A stretch of 64,000 nt of DNA from an uncultured Prevotella sp. GTDB lineage: Bacteria > Bacteroidota > Bacteroidia > Bacteroidales > Bacteroidaceae. This document shows, piece by piece, positions 26,124-34,814 of this stretch (position 1 is the stretch's first letter; each line of letters opens with the position of its first letter). A model generated the notes under the pieces. The model was not told the DNA's origin, made no database searches, and saw nothing but the letters and a program-made list of their open reading frames with translations. The translations under genes were made by a program, and so were the position numbers. The stretch covers positions 1-64,000 of the forward strand of contig CABUHE010000003.1 of NCBI GenBank assembly GCA_902491375.1, read 5' to 3'.

Positions 26124-28682
26124 CTATCCGCATCTTGATGCTCCGCAGTTCTTGCAGATAAGGCATCCCTCCTGATAAACTAGCGTTTCCTGACCGCATG
26201 CAGGACATTTCTGTCCTTTGGCTTCGGTGCCGTCTGTGATATATTTCTTAAGGGCACGCTCAACACCGTTTTTCCATGTATTGATGCTTTGGTCCTTAAG
26301 CTGCAACGAACTTACGAGTTTTATTACATGAGATATAGGCATTCTGTAACGCAATACTCCGGAAATTAGTTTAGCGTAGTTCCAGTATTCAGGATTGAAC
26401 TTCTCGCTCAGACCTTCTACCGTGGTCTTATATCCGCGCTTGTTCTCAAACTGGAAGTCGTAGCGTTTTTTGCCGGTCTCGTCAACTTGTTTTATTATCT
26501 TACCTTTGGTGACGGTTTTCGGCAGAACGATTCCTTCATCATCGTCTTGCAGACCGGTGAATATCTCATAAGGATAACCATCGAGCAGACCGACGAACGC
26601 AACCCATTTCTCTTTGTTGTTCTGGAAACGTACAACGTCACATTCGAGTTCTTTCGGTCTTACTTCTGTTACTTCAGGATGACGGCACGGCGGAAGATTA
26701 TTGTTTCCGTCGTTGTTCTTGTCTTTCTTCTTTTCAACAGAAATCATGACTCCTGAGCGTGAGCCGTCACGGTAAACAGTGCATCCTTTGCATCCGGACT
26801 TCCATGCTTCCACGTAAAGTCTGTTGACAAGTGCCTCGTCAACGTTGTTCGGCAGGTTGATGGTTACGCTGATACTGTGGTCAACCCATTTCTGTATTGC
26901 ACCCTGCATGCGTACTTTCATCAGCCAGTCTACATCGTTGGCTGTAGCTTTGTAATATGGAGATTTTGATATAAGATCGTCGATTTCTTCCTGAGTATAA
27001 CGTTTCTCGGTGTCGTAACCGTTTATCTTCATCCATTCGATGAACTTGCGGTGGTAAACTATGTATTCCTCGAAAGAGTCGCCTACCTCGTCAACAAAGT
27101 CTACATGTACGTCGCTGTCGTTAGGATTAACCTTTCTACGGCGTTTGTATACAGGCATGAATACAGGCTCAATGCCACTTGTAGTCTGAGTCATAAGGCT
27201 TGTTGTGCCTGTCGGAGCTATTGTAAGGCAAGCTATGTTGCGGCGTCCGTATTTAGTCATTTCATCATAAAGTGCAGGGTCAGCCTCCTTTATGCGGTTG
27301 ATGAATGGATTGTTCTCTTCACGTTTTGCGTCGTAAATCTTGAATGCTCCACGTTCTTTGGCCATATTGACAGACGAGCGGTAAGCTTCTATGGCAAGAG
27401 TCTTATGTACCTTTACAGAGAAGTCAGTAGCTTCCTGTGTGCCATAGCGCAGACCCATTGCAGCTATCATGTCGCCTTCAGCTGTGATGCCTACACCTGT
27501 ACGGCGACCCAGTCCGCTCTTGTTCTTAATCTTCTCCCATAAGTGATACTCAGTGAATTTAACTTCGTCGCTCTGAGGATCGCTCTTGATTTTCTTCATT
27601 ATGAGGTCAATCTTTTCAAGCTCCATGTCGACAATGTCGTCCATTATGCGCTGGGCCATTGCTACGTGGCGGCGGAAAAGGTCAAAGTCGAAGTATGCTT
27701 TGTCAGTGAAAGGATTGACTACATAAGAATAAAGGTTTATTGACAGCAGTCGGCAAGAGTCGTAAGGACAGAGTGGAATCTCACCGCATGGGTTGGTAGA
27801 TACTGTGCGGAAACCTAAGTCTGCATAGCAGTCAGGTATGCTCTCACGGATAATTGTGTCCCAGAACAGTACGCCTGGCTCAGCGCTTTTCCAAGCGTTG
27901 TGAACAATCTTTTCCCAAAGTTTCTTAGCATTAATGGCCTGCTTTACTTTTGGCTCGGCGCTATCTACCGGGAACTGTTGAATATATTCTTTATCTTCGA
28001 TAGCCGCACGCATGAATTCGTCGTCAATCTTTACAGATACATTTGCACCTGTAATTTTTCCCTCTGTCATCTTGGCGTCGATGAAGGCCTCGCTGTCCGG
28101 GTGCTTAATGCTTACTGAAAGCATCAAGGCGCCTCTTCGTCCGTCCTGTGCAACTTCGCGTGTCGAGTTACTGTAACGCTCCATGAACGGTACAAGTCCG
28201 GTTGATGTCAGTGCAGAGTTGTTTACAGGAGAACCTTTCGGACGCAGGTGTGAAAGGTCGTGTCCTACGCCGCCGCGGCGCTTCATCAGCTGTACCTGCT
28301 CCTCGTCGATGCGGAGTATGGCTCCGTAAGAGTCAGCGTCACCGTCAAGTCCGATTACGAAGCAGTTTGACAATGACGCAACCTGATGATGGTTGCCGAT
28401 GCCTGTCATAGGGCTTCCTGCCGGTACAATATATTTAAAATGGTCGAGCACGCTGAACACTTCTTCTGCGCTCAGTGGGTTCTTATACTTGTTTTCTATT
28501 CTTGCCACTTCATTGGCGATTCGCCAGTGCATGTCGGTTGGGGTCTTCTCGAATATGTTTCCGAAACTGTCTTTCAGAGCATACTTGTTCACCCACACTC
28601 TTGCAGCCAAATCATCACCGCCGAAATATTCCAACGTGGCTTTGTGTGCTTCTTCAAAAGAATAAGTTTTATTATTTTCCAT
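26124..28682 (-). CDS. nrdJ: Adenosylcobalamin-dependent (class II) ribonucleotide reductase
   Basis: Cytoplasmic enzyme of 852 residues reducing ribonucleotides with a B12 radical, usable without oxygen. The barrel has the conserved SNCFV cysteine region (about 105), MKRRGGVGHDLSHLRP, and the STNPCGEIPL active-site loop with radical Cys and Glu. The C-terminal segment ends in a zinc-ribbon-like motif (CPACGQE, then CLICKNCGASRC) that carries the redox-active cysteines. A -7 box at 28708-28715 lies just upstream. I see no cobalamin riboswitch and no convincing NrdR box. Confidence 0.96.
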   Translation of the reverse strand: MENNKTYSFEEAHKATLEYFGGDDLAARVWVNKYALKDSFGNIFEKTPTDMHWRIANEVARIENKYKNPLSAEEVFSVLDHFKYIVPAGSPMTGIGNHHQVASLSNCFVIGLDGDADSYGAILRIDEEQVQLMKRRGGVGHDLSHLRPKGSPVNNSALTSTGLVPFMERYSNSTREVAQDGRRGALMLSVSIKHPDSEAFIDAKMTEGKITGANVSVKIDDEFMRAAIEDKEYIQQFPVDSAEPKVKQAINAKKLWEKIVHNAWKSAEPGVLFWDTIIRESIPDCYADLGFRTVSTNPCGEIPLCPYDSCRLLSINLYSYVVNPFTDKAYFDFDLFRRHVAMAQRIMDDIVDMELEKIDLIMKKIKSDPQSDEVKFTEYHLWEKIKNKSGLGRRTGVGITAEGDMIAAMGLRYGTQEATDFSVKVHKTLAIEAYRSSVNMAKERGAFKIYDAKREENNPFINRIKEADPALYDEMTKYGRRNIACLTIAPTGTTSLMTQTTSGIEPVFMPVYKRRRKVNPNDSDVHVDFVDEVGDSFEEYIVYHRKFIEWMKINGYDTEKRYTQEEIDDLISKSPYYKATANDVDWLMKVRMQGAIQKWVDHSISVTINLPNNVDEALVNRLYVEAWKSGCKGCTVYRDGSRSGVMISVEKKKDKNNDGNNNLPPCRHPEVTEVRPKELECDVVRFQNNKEKWVAFVGLLDGYPYEIFTGLQDDDEGIVLPKTVTKGKIIKQVDETGKKRYDFQFENKRGYKTTVEGLSEKFNPEYWNYAKLISGVLRYRMPISHVIKLVSSLQLKDQSINTWKNGVERALKKYITDGTEAKGQKCPACGQETLVYQEGCLICKNCGASRCG

Positions 28683-28707
28683 TATGACAAAGGTTGATTT
28701 GCGGATG

Positions 28708-28715
28708 CAAAGCTA
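28708..28715 (-). promoter_or_regulatory. nrdJ -7 box
   Basis: On the minus strand TAGCTTTG matches TAnnTTTG, 26 bp before the nrdJ start. At the -33 position only TTTT is seen. Confidence 0.6.
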
Positions 28716-29210
28716 CGAACATTTTTTTTATTTTAAAAGAACTTTTTGGAAAATCTTTCAATAAAAAATTTCAAAAAAGTTTCCCGAAAATGAATACTTA
28801 ACTGATTTTTAATTTGATTGAAATTTCTGAAAAAGTTGAACGTTTTTATGTAACTCTCTTGTTATTAGACAACTAAAAGAATTGTAGTTTGTTTTAAGAA
28901 ATTGACTTTATACATTATTATATGTAGGCTATGAAAATATTTGTCAGTTGTGGACAGCATGATTTTTTTTATTGTCAGTAAAACTGTTAATGCTATTGTG
29001 CTCATGTTCTTGATAAATTTTCATGAATTATAATTTCATATAATTATTAAAAAGTGAAATCCGTAAAAGATTTTTGTTATTGTAAAATGCAAAATCTTTT
29101 ATATTACGTGTTTACATAAAAATTTGGCATTTGTTTCCTAATATGTTGGCGCTTTTGCTGTTAACGGCAAAAAAACGACATTTAGTGCTCAAGTTATCGG
29201 TAAAATATGC

Positions 29211-29218
29211 TATATTTG
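29211..29218 (+). promoter_or_regulatory. -7 box for the nucleotidyltransferase gene
   Basis: TATATTTG matches the consensus 95 bp before the start at 29314. No -33 element at the right distance. Confidence 0.5.
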
Positions 29219-29313
29219 CACTCCGATAAAGCTATGGGCGTTGTTTTTTCATTTCATGGCGTATCATTAATGATGGAAAACATTTTGAAGTATCAAATAA
29301 CGTATTTACAATT

Positions 29314-30225
29314 ATGAAACCAACATTGTTGCTGTTGGCTGCCGGTATGGGCAGTCGTTACGGCGGGCTCAAACAGCTCGACGGTCTTGGCCCCAATGGC
29401 GAGACCATTATGGATTATTCAATTTACGATGCAATCAAGGCCGGCTTCGGCAAGATTGTCTTCATTATCCGAAAAGATTTCGAACAAGATTTCAGAGAGA
29501 AGGTTCTCAGTAAATATGAAGGCCATGTGCCTGTGGAGCTTTGCTTCCAGAGTCTTGACGCACTGCCTGAAGGGTTCACCTGTCCTAAAGATCGTGTAAA
29601 GCCGTGGGGCACTAATCATGCTTTACTTATGGCTAAGGACGTGATTAAGGAGCCTTTCTGTGTAATCAACTGCGACGACTTCTATAACCGCGACGCGTTC
29701 ATGGTAATAGGCAAGTTTCTTGCAAATCTGCCTGAAGGCAGCACCAACCGTTACGCAATGGTAGGTTTCCGTGTAGGCAACACTTTGTCAGAGAACGGAA
29801 CGGTTGCACGCGGTATCTGCTCAAAAGACGCTGACGGCAATCTTACCACAGTAGTTGAGCGCACTGAGATAATGCGTATTGACGGAAAGGTTAGCTATAA
29901 AGACGAGAAGGGAGAGTGGGTTGCAGTTGACGACAACACACCTGTCTCAATGAATGTCTGGGGCTTCACTCCTGATTATTTCAAATACAGTGAGGAATAT
30001 TTCAAGGAGTTCCTTTCTGATCCTGCTAATATGTCTAACCTGAAGGCTGAATTCTTCATTCCTTTGATGGTGAACAAGCTCATCAACGAAGGAACTGCGA
30101 CAGTCAAAGTTCTTGATACGACCAGCAAGTGGTTCGGCGTAACTTATGCTGCCGACCGTCAGGGTGTTGTAGATAAAATACAGAGTCTTGTTGACGGAGG
30201 AGTTTATCCGGCTGAGCTGTTCTAA
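29314..30225 (+). CDS. Sugar-phosphate nucleotidyltransferase
   Basis: Cytoplasmic NTP_transferase-family protein of 303 residues that would join a nucleotide to a sugar phosphate. The N-terminal loop LLAAGMGSRYGGLKQLDGLGPNGE is the nucleotide-binding signature, INCDDFY carries the metal-binding Asp, and AEFFIPLMVNKLI is typical of this subgroup. The substrate cannot be named: relatives act in cell-wall sugar recycling or polysaccharide synthesis. It stands alone, with no sugar kinase beside it. A long hairpin-forming stretch follows. Confidence 0.85.
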   Translation: MKPTLLLLAAGMGSRYGGLKQLDGLGPNGETIMDYSIYDAIKAGFGKIVFIIRKDFEQDFREKVLSKYEGHVPVELCFQSLDALPEGFTCPKDRVKPWGTNHALLMAKDVIKEPFCVINCDDFYNRDAFMVIGKFLANLPEGSTNRYAMVGFRVGNTLSENGTVARGICSKDADGNLTTVVERTEIMRIDGKVSYKDEKGEWVAVDDNTPVSMNVWGFTPDYFKYSEEYFKEFLSDPANMSNLKAEFFIPLMVNKLINEGTATVKVLDTTSKWFGVTYAADRQGVVDKIQSLVDGGVYPAELF

Positions 30226-30236
30226 TTGTATTTGGC

Positions 30237-30392
30237 TGCTGCCGGGATGTGCGCTGATTTATCCTTAAAGTCTATGCGACGCATGTCGGCAGCAGTGGAA
30301 ATAAATCAAAACTTCTTGGCGGGCAAGCCGGTGTGGCCCGGTTCGTATCTTTTTTCATGCTTGCAGACGTTTCGAAAGGGAATGCCGGCTTG
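30237..30392 (+). terminator. Structured 3' region of the nucleotidyltransferase gene
   Basis: Two overlapping signals. An imperfect hairpin with a 9-bp base (CTGCTGCCG at the left, CGGCAGCAG near 30288-30296) comes first. A second stem, CAAGCCGG at 30324-30331, can pair with 30385-30392 or, with a wobble, locally with CCGGTT followed by CTTTTTTC. The local form would make a normal terminator. Confidence 0.45.
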
Positions 30393-30421
30393 TCAGCTGT
30401 AAATGTTGTTAACTTTTTGAG

Positions 30422-31450
30422 ATGAACATTGACATTCTTAACGCTACGGAACTTGAGCAGCTCCGTCAGCTTATAGCCACTTCTGATAGGATAGTAGTAT
30501 GTTGTCACCGCAGTCCCGACGGCGATGCAGTCGGCTCAATGCTTGGATTGTCAGAATATCTGCACGAATGTGGCAAGGTACCTGTAATGATAGTTCCTGA
30601 TGCTTACCCTGATTTCCTTCAGTGGCTGCCGGGCACGGAGCGTATAGTGCGCTATGATAAACATAAGTCTTTTGCCGATGATATTTTGTCGCATGCTGAT
30701 TTGTTGTTCTGTCTTGATTTCAACACTGTTTCGCGTACGGCCGAGATGGCTGAGTCGATAACACGTTCACCGTCAGCTAAAGTCATGATAGACCATCATC
30801 TTAATCCCGACATGGACACTGTAATGTGCATATCTCATCCTGAGGCATGCAGTACGTGCGAGCTTGTGTTCCGTATAATATGGCAGTTGGGCGGTTTTGA
30901 TATGATGACCCGCAAGTGTGCAGTTCCGCTTTATTGCGGCATGATGACAGATACCGGTGGATTCACATACAATTCTACACGCCCGGAGATTTTCTTTATA
31001 ATAAGCCAGCTGCTCACAAAACGCATAAACAAGGACAAGATTTACCGCAATGTGTATAACAATTACAGCGAGTGGCGTGTAAGGCTTACAGGCTATGTGC
31101 TTTACAAGAAACTGGTGGTAATGTCTGACTATAAGGCTTCTTATTTTATACTTACGCGCGATGACCTGAAAAACTTCCATTACATAAAGGGCGATGCTGA
31201 AGGACTTGTCAATATGCCTTTGCAGATTAAAGGCTCGAAGCTCAGCATTTCGTTACGTCAGGACACAGAGAAAGACAACCTTGTATGGGTAAGTCTGCGC
31301 TCAGTCGATGACTTCCCGTGCAACAAGATGTCGGAGCGTTATTTCAACGGAGGTGGACATCTGAATGCTGCCGGCGGACGTCTTGAATGTTCTATTGAAG
31401 AGGCTGAGACATTAGTCCGTAAGGCGATAGGGGAGTTCTGCAAACAGTAA
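30422..31450 (+). CDS. DHH-family phosphoesterase (NrnA-like)
   Basis: Cytoplasmic 342-residue phosphoesterase of the DHH/DHHA1 class. These proteins degrade very short RNAs (nanoRNase), pAp or cyclic-dinucleotide products. The metal-binding motifs are present: HRSPDGDAVGS near residue 30, CLDFN near 100, the DHH triad in MIDHHLN near 123, and a DHHA1 domain ending in GGGHLNAAGG near 318. Length fits NrnA. Which substrate is used here is not visible. Followed by repeat array C and then convergent queE. Confidence 0.9.
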   Translation: MNIDILNATELEQLRQLIATSDRIVVCCHRSPDGDAVGSMLGLSEYLHECGKVPVMIVPDAYPDFLQWLPGTERIVRYDKHKSFADDILSHADLLFCLDFNTVSRTAEMAESITRSPSAKVMIDHHLNPDMDTVMCISHPEACSTCELVFRIIWQLGGFDMMTRKCAVPLYCGMMTDTGGFTYNSTRPEIFFIISQLLTKRINKDKIYRNVYNNYSEWRVRLTGYVLYKKLVVMSDYKASYFILTRDDLKNFHYIKGDAEGLVNMPLQIKGSKLSISLRQDTEKDNLVWVSLRSVDDFPCNKMSERYFNGGGHLNAAGGRLECSIEEAETLVRKAIGEFCKQ

Positions 31451-31514
31451 TTTTTACAATGAATAATATCAGAATGAATTTCAAGCTTGGAACAGTCTGA
31501 TATACAATGGTTTA

Positions 31515-31602
31515 CAAAAGACCGCCTTTCACACAGTAAAAGGGTATCTTTTACAGCGTGAAAGGCGGTCTTTTGCATTATGAAATACGGTCTTTTGAAT
31601 CT
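31515..31602. repeat. 22-bp palindromic unit array C (4 units)
   Basis: Units start at 31515, 31537, 31559 and 31581; centres ACCGC, GGTAT, GCGGT, ACGGT. Here units 1 and 3 are exact complements over 16 bp (AAAAGACCGCCTTTCA), with unit 2, itself a hairpin, between them. It lies between the convergent DHH and queE genes and may end both transcripts. Confidence 0.92.
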
Positions 31603-31643
31603 TGAGTCTTACTCAGACGTATTCTAATACCTTGAATATTGCT

Positions 31644-32216
31644 TTATCTTACATTAATTATTTTGTGAGTCTGAAGCGACAGATGCCATTTAGGGTGTGA
31701 CAGACAATAGTCTATTGTCTCTTTAAGTATCCTGGCATTTGTCTTGGCGTTGCCTGTGTCGCATGGTTGCAGGCTGTATACAGACGCTTCTATACGGTCG
31801 TATTGCGACATGTCCTGTTCATCAGAAATGAATATTACTTTTAGCTCGTCTATATGTTTCAGGTTCAGGTTGCTGTTTTTCGGTGAGCATGTAACCCAGT
31901 CAATGTGGCAGTCGTCAGGCAGTCTGACGGTGCCGTTTGTTTCTATCTGTACAAACTTTCCGGTAGCATGCAGCCTGTCGACGAGCGATGATGTCAGTTG
32001 TAGCGCTGGCTCACCGCCTGTTATTACGATGTGCGATGAGGGATATTTTGACACCTCGTTCATAATATCTTCTTCGCTCATTTCTGTGAATTCATTGTGT
32101 ACGGTGTCGCAGAAAGAGCACCTCAGGTTGCATCCAGAGAAGCGTATGAACACGGCCGGAGTGCCTGCATAGTGGCCTTCGCCTTGCAGCGAGTAGAATA
32201 TTTCATTTATGCGCAT
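31644..32216 (-). CDS. queE: 7-carboxy-7-deazaguanine synthase (radical SAM)
   Basis: Makes 7-carboxy-7-deazaguanine from carboxytetrahydropterin in queuosine synthesis. The 190 residues are compact, as usual for QueE. The iron-sulfur cysteines are in CNLRCSFC (C-x3-C-x2-C), near residue 30; substrate and SAM segments FYSLQGEGHYAGTPAVFIRFSGC and TGGEPALQ are present. It begins 6 bp after the queD stop, forming a queD-queE operon, so the two consecutive steps of the pathway are co-expressed. Confidence 0.95.
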   Translation of the reverse strand: MRINEIFYSLQGEGHYAGTPAVFIRFSGCNLRCSFCDTVHNEFTEMSEEDIMNEVSKYPSSHIVITGGEPALQLTSSLVDRLHATGKFVQIETNGTVRLPDDCHIDWVTCSPKNSNLNLKHIDELKVIFISDEQDMSQYDRIEASVYSLQPCDTGNAKTNARILKETIDYCLSHPKWHLSLQTHKIINVR

Positions 32217-32222
32217 AGCCCA

Positions 32223-32561
32223 TTATTCCTCGTCCTTGATGTAGGTAACCTTATTGTTGCGGCTCTCTTCGATGTCAACGCGGTAACAGTGCTTAACCTG
32301 TTCGCATATCCAGCGTGCTATGTTCTCCGCCGTAGGGTTAAACGGCAGCAGCTCGTTGAAGTTGCCGTGGTCGAGATAACCGTGTATCTTGTCTTTTATT
32401 TCCTTGAAGTCTACCACCATTCCTTCGGCGTTCAGTTCTTTAGCCTTGCAGTGTACGGTTACAATCCAGTTGTGTCCATGCACGTTGCGGCACTTGCTTT
32501 CGTATGGGAGGGTCAGGTGATGGCATCCCGCAATCTCCATTTGTTTTGAAACGTAATACAT
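32223..32561 (-). CDS. queD: 6-carboxy-5,6,7,8-tetrahydropterin synthase
   Basis: QueD converts dihydroneopterin triphosphate to carboxytetrahydropterin, the substrate of QueE. The 112-residue protein has the zinc-binding histidines (GCHHLTLP and NVHGHNW), the catalytic Cys in ESKCRNVHGH, and the C-terminal Glu of DIEESR. It is first in the queD-queE operon. A possible -7 box (TAATTTTG on the minus strand, 32705-32698) lies 137 bp upstream. No preQ1 riboswitch was recognised in the leader; it holds instead a palindrome at 32644-32658. Confidence 0.95.
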   Translation of the reverse strand: MYYVSKQMEIAGCHHLTLPYESKCRNVHGHNWIVTVHCKAKELNAEGMVVDFKEIKDKIHGYLDHGNFNELLPFNPTAENIARWICEQVKHCYRVDIEESRNNKVTYIKDEE

Positions 32562-32643
32562 AATTACAAAATATTCCTGTGGTGAACAATCAGATTAGTA
32601 TGTTTCGCTGCCTGTGTATGAGTATTCTTTTGGCATGCGTATT

Positions 32644-32658
32644 GTTACAGACTGTAAC
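32644..32658. promoter_or_regulatory. Palindrome in the queD leader
   Basis: GTTACAGACTGTAAC is a perfect odd palindrome (7-bp arms around one base), about 40 bp downstream of the possible queD -7 box at 32698-32705. It could be an operator or a small RNA hairpin. Confidence 0.35.
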
Positions 32659-32939
32659 GTCGTGCGTTCTTGCGCTTTGTCTGTTTTATTGTCATTGCAA
32701 AATTAAGAAAATATCCCGAATAACAAGTCTGCTATTGTTAAAAATCTGTATTTGTGGCTGTTACGTGTGTTTTTTGTGTAGTTGTGTAATGCTGTAAGCA
32801 GTAAGTTGTTAAGATTTTTTTGTGACATATTAGTGTGTCTGGCGTATTGTAGAGTTTTTTCAGGTATTCTGATTCTAATTGTTTGTATCAATTTTAATGA
32901 TAGAACAAAGGTCATTAAAGCGATAAGAATAGAAACGTA

Positions 32940-33046
32940 TAAAAATAAAAATTGCCTTGATATCACATCAAGGCAGATTCTCACTTTTTGAATGTCTTAG
33001 TCTTTAGAATCAATGTAGCATGTAATTCTGAAAATCTTTTTGATTA
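32940..33046 (-). ncRNA. Candidate small RNA with its own promoter and terminator
   Basis: On the minus strand a -7 box TAATTTTG (33060-33053) has an ATTG at -33 (33085-33082, 21 bp away). About 75 nt after the expected start comes a 9-bp perfect hairpin (TGCCTTGAT, loop GTGAT) at 32975-32953, then ATTTTTATTTTTATA. No ORF fits between. The transcript would be about 105 nt. This is inference from signals only; no RNA family is recognised. Confidence 0.4.
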
Positions 33047-33069
33047 CGCTGGCAAAATTAGACAAATAA

Positions 33070-33085
33070 ATTGACCTAGGTCAAT
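33070..33085. promoter_or_regulatory. 16-bp palindrome, possible operator
   Basis: ATTGACCTAGGTCAAT is a perfect palindrome. It overlaps the -33 position of the candidate minus-strand promoter at 33053-33060, where a dimeric repressor would block transcription. Confidence 0.45.
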
Positions 33086-33381
33086 AAATGCAAGTATTTT
33101 AATCAAAAAACTACGTAAACGTTTGCGAAAATCAAGGATTTTCAGTTATATCGTTACTTGCCTTTAAGTTCTTGTTTAAGTCAGGTTTTCAGCTGTGTTT
33201 TTCACGTATCTTCACTACTGTCCTTACTTTATGGTTGTGCCAGTTGGTCGCAGTTTTCTAAATGTAAGAAAAATTGTGCTTGTTATGCTTTGCCGGCGCT
33301 GTTGTTGTGTTGCTGTAAAGTGCAGAATGCAAGCTGAATAGTAAAAAAGTGATAACCTGTAAATGTATAAATGGCTTTTTC

Positions 33382-33412
33382 TTTGTGATGTGATATAAAT
33401 AATGTAACTTTG
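33382..33412 (+). promoter_or_regulatory. hflX promoter
   Basis: TTTG (33382-33385) and TAACTTTG (33405-33412), 19 bp apart, match the Bacteroidetes consensus exactly. The predicted leader is about 115 nt. Confidence 0.85.
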
Positions 33413-33532
33413 CATAATACAATAGAAGTGCAAGGCACGGTCTGAAACAGCTTGAGTGTAACGTGTTTGTAAGCTGGTCTGTGCCGAGATGAACACTTCA
33501 AGGAAACATAATTTATTACGTAAAACTGACGA

Positions 33533-34777
33533 ATGAAGGAATTTGTTATATCTGAAGTCAAGGCCGAGACTGCCATTCTCGTGGGACTTATCACCCAAGA
33601 GCAGGACGAGGCCAAAACGAAAGAATATCTTGACGAGCTTGAATTTCTTGCCGATACGGCCGGAGCCGTAACCGTGAAGCGTTTTACGCAGAAGGTCGGT
33701 GGTCCTAACCAGACTACATATGTAGGTAAAGGTAAGCTTGAGGAAATAAAACAATATATACTGGCGGAGGAAGAAGCCGAAAGAGAAATCGGTATGGTGA
33801 TCTTTGACGATGAACTGTCGGCAAAGCAGATCCGCAATATCGAGAACGAGCTGAAGGTGAAAATACTCGACCGCACGTCGCTGATTCTCGACATCTTCGC
33901 CATGCGTGCGCAGACGGCTAGTGCCAAGACGCAGGTGGAACTGGCTCAATACCGCTATATGTTGCCGCGTCTGCAAAGACTGTGGACCCACCTTGAACGC
34001 CAGGGAGGCGGTAGTGGCTCTGGTGGAGGTAAAGGTTCGGTAGGTCTGCGTGGCCCTGGTGAGACCCAGCTCGAGATGGACCGCCGTATAATTCTTCAGC
34101 GCATGTCGCTCCTCAAGCAGCGTCTTGCCGAGATAGACAAGCAGAAGACCACACAGAGAAAGAATCGTGGACGCCTTATCCGCGTGGCTCTTGTCGGCTA
34201 TACCAACGTGGGCAAGTCAACAATTATGAATCTGTTGGCTAAGAGCGATGTGTTTGCTGAGAACAAACTCTTTGCCACTCTCGACACGACTGTAAGGAAA
34301 GTGGTAATTGAAAATCTGCCTTTCCTGCTGGCGGATACCGTCGGATTTATCCGCAAATTGCCTACCGACCTTGTCGATTCGTTTAAAAGTACGCTTGACG
34401 AGGTGCGCGAGGCCGACCTGCTTCTGCATGTAGTAGACATTTCGCATCCTGATTTTGAAGAACAGATTGCCGTTGTCAACAATACTCTTAAGGATTTAGG
34501 ATGTGCAGATAAGCCTTCAATGATTATATTCAACAAAATCGATGCGTACACATGGGTAGACAAGGAGCCTGATGACCTTACACCGGCTACGAAAGAAAAC
34601 ATCACGCTCGATGAGCTAAAGCAGACCTGGATGGCCAAGCTTAATGATAATTGTCTTTTCATTTCAGCCAAGAATAAGACGAATATAGAGGAAATGCGCG
34701 ACGTCATTTACAATCTTGTGCGCGAGCTGCATGTACAGAAATATCCATACAACGACTTCCTTTATCCAAAGGAATAA
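33533..34777 (+). CDS. hflX: Ribosome-associated GTPase HflX
   Basis: GTPase of 414 residues that splits stalled or hibernating ribosomes. The N-terminal HflX domain (about 20-150, with VGKGKLEEIK) is followed by a glycine-rich hinge (about 160-180), a helical part (MDRRIILQRMSLLKQRL), and a G domain with G1 GYTNVGKST (about 221-229), G3 DTVGFI and G4 NKID. Likely first gene of a run with DUF4954 (37-bp gap) and the first M16 peptidase (52-bp gap). Confidence 0.96.
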   Translation: MKEFVISEVKAETAILVGLITQEQDEAKTKEYLDELEFLADTAGAVTVKRFTQKVGGPNQTTYVGKGKLEEIKQYILAEEEAEREIGMVIFDDELSAKQIRNIENELKVKILDRTSLILDIFAMRAQTASAKTQVELAQYRYMLPRLQRLWTHLERQGGGSGSGGGKGSVGLRGPGETQLEMDRRIILQRMSLLKQRLAEIDKQKTTQRKNRGRLIRVALVGYTNVGKSTIMNLLAKSDVFAENKLFATLDTTVRKVVIENLPFLLADTVGFIRKLPTDLVDSFKSTLDEVREADLLLHVVDISHPDFEEQIAVVNNTLKDLGCADKPSMIIFNKIDAYTWVDKEPDDLTPATKENITLDELKQTWMAKLNDNCLFISAKNKTNIEEMRDVIYNLVRELHVQKYPYNDFLYPKE

Positions 34778-34814
34778 TATTCTTGACTGTTTAAGTTAAA
34801 TAAATTTTATTGCT

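Larger units (their letters stand above)
28683..29313. other. Divergent intergenic region, nrdJ to nucleotidyltransferase
   Basis: 631 bp without a credible gene; strongly AT-rich. It holds the nrdJ -7 box (28708-28715), the -7 box of the nucleotidyltransferase (29211-29218) and a 10-bp inverted repeat AAAAGATTTT/AAAATCTTTT (29065-29074 and 29091-29100) that may be a decayed relative of the 22-bp units. Confidence 0.5.
32562..33381. other. Long intergenic region between queD and hflX
   Basis: 820 bp with no credible protein gene. It holds the queD leader, a candidate small RNA unit on the minus strand (about 33046-32940) and a 16-bp palindrome at 33070-33085. The short frames seen on either strand are low-complexity and lack starts that match a promoter. 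Confidence 0.5.

Noticed and set aside
28683..28960. Cobalamin riboswitch or NrdR box for nrdJ
   Set aside because: No B12-box-like sequence was recognised, and the best NrdR-like stretch (near 28910-28930) matches the consensus poorly.
32703..32984. 93-codon minus-strand frame
   Set aside because: It needs a GTG start placed inside or just before the terminator hairpin at 32953-32975, and the product shows no known features.
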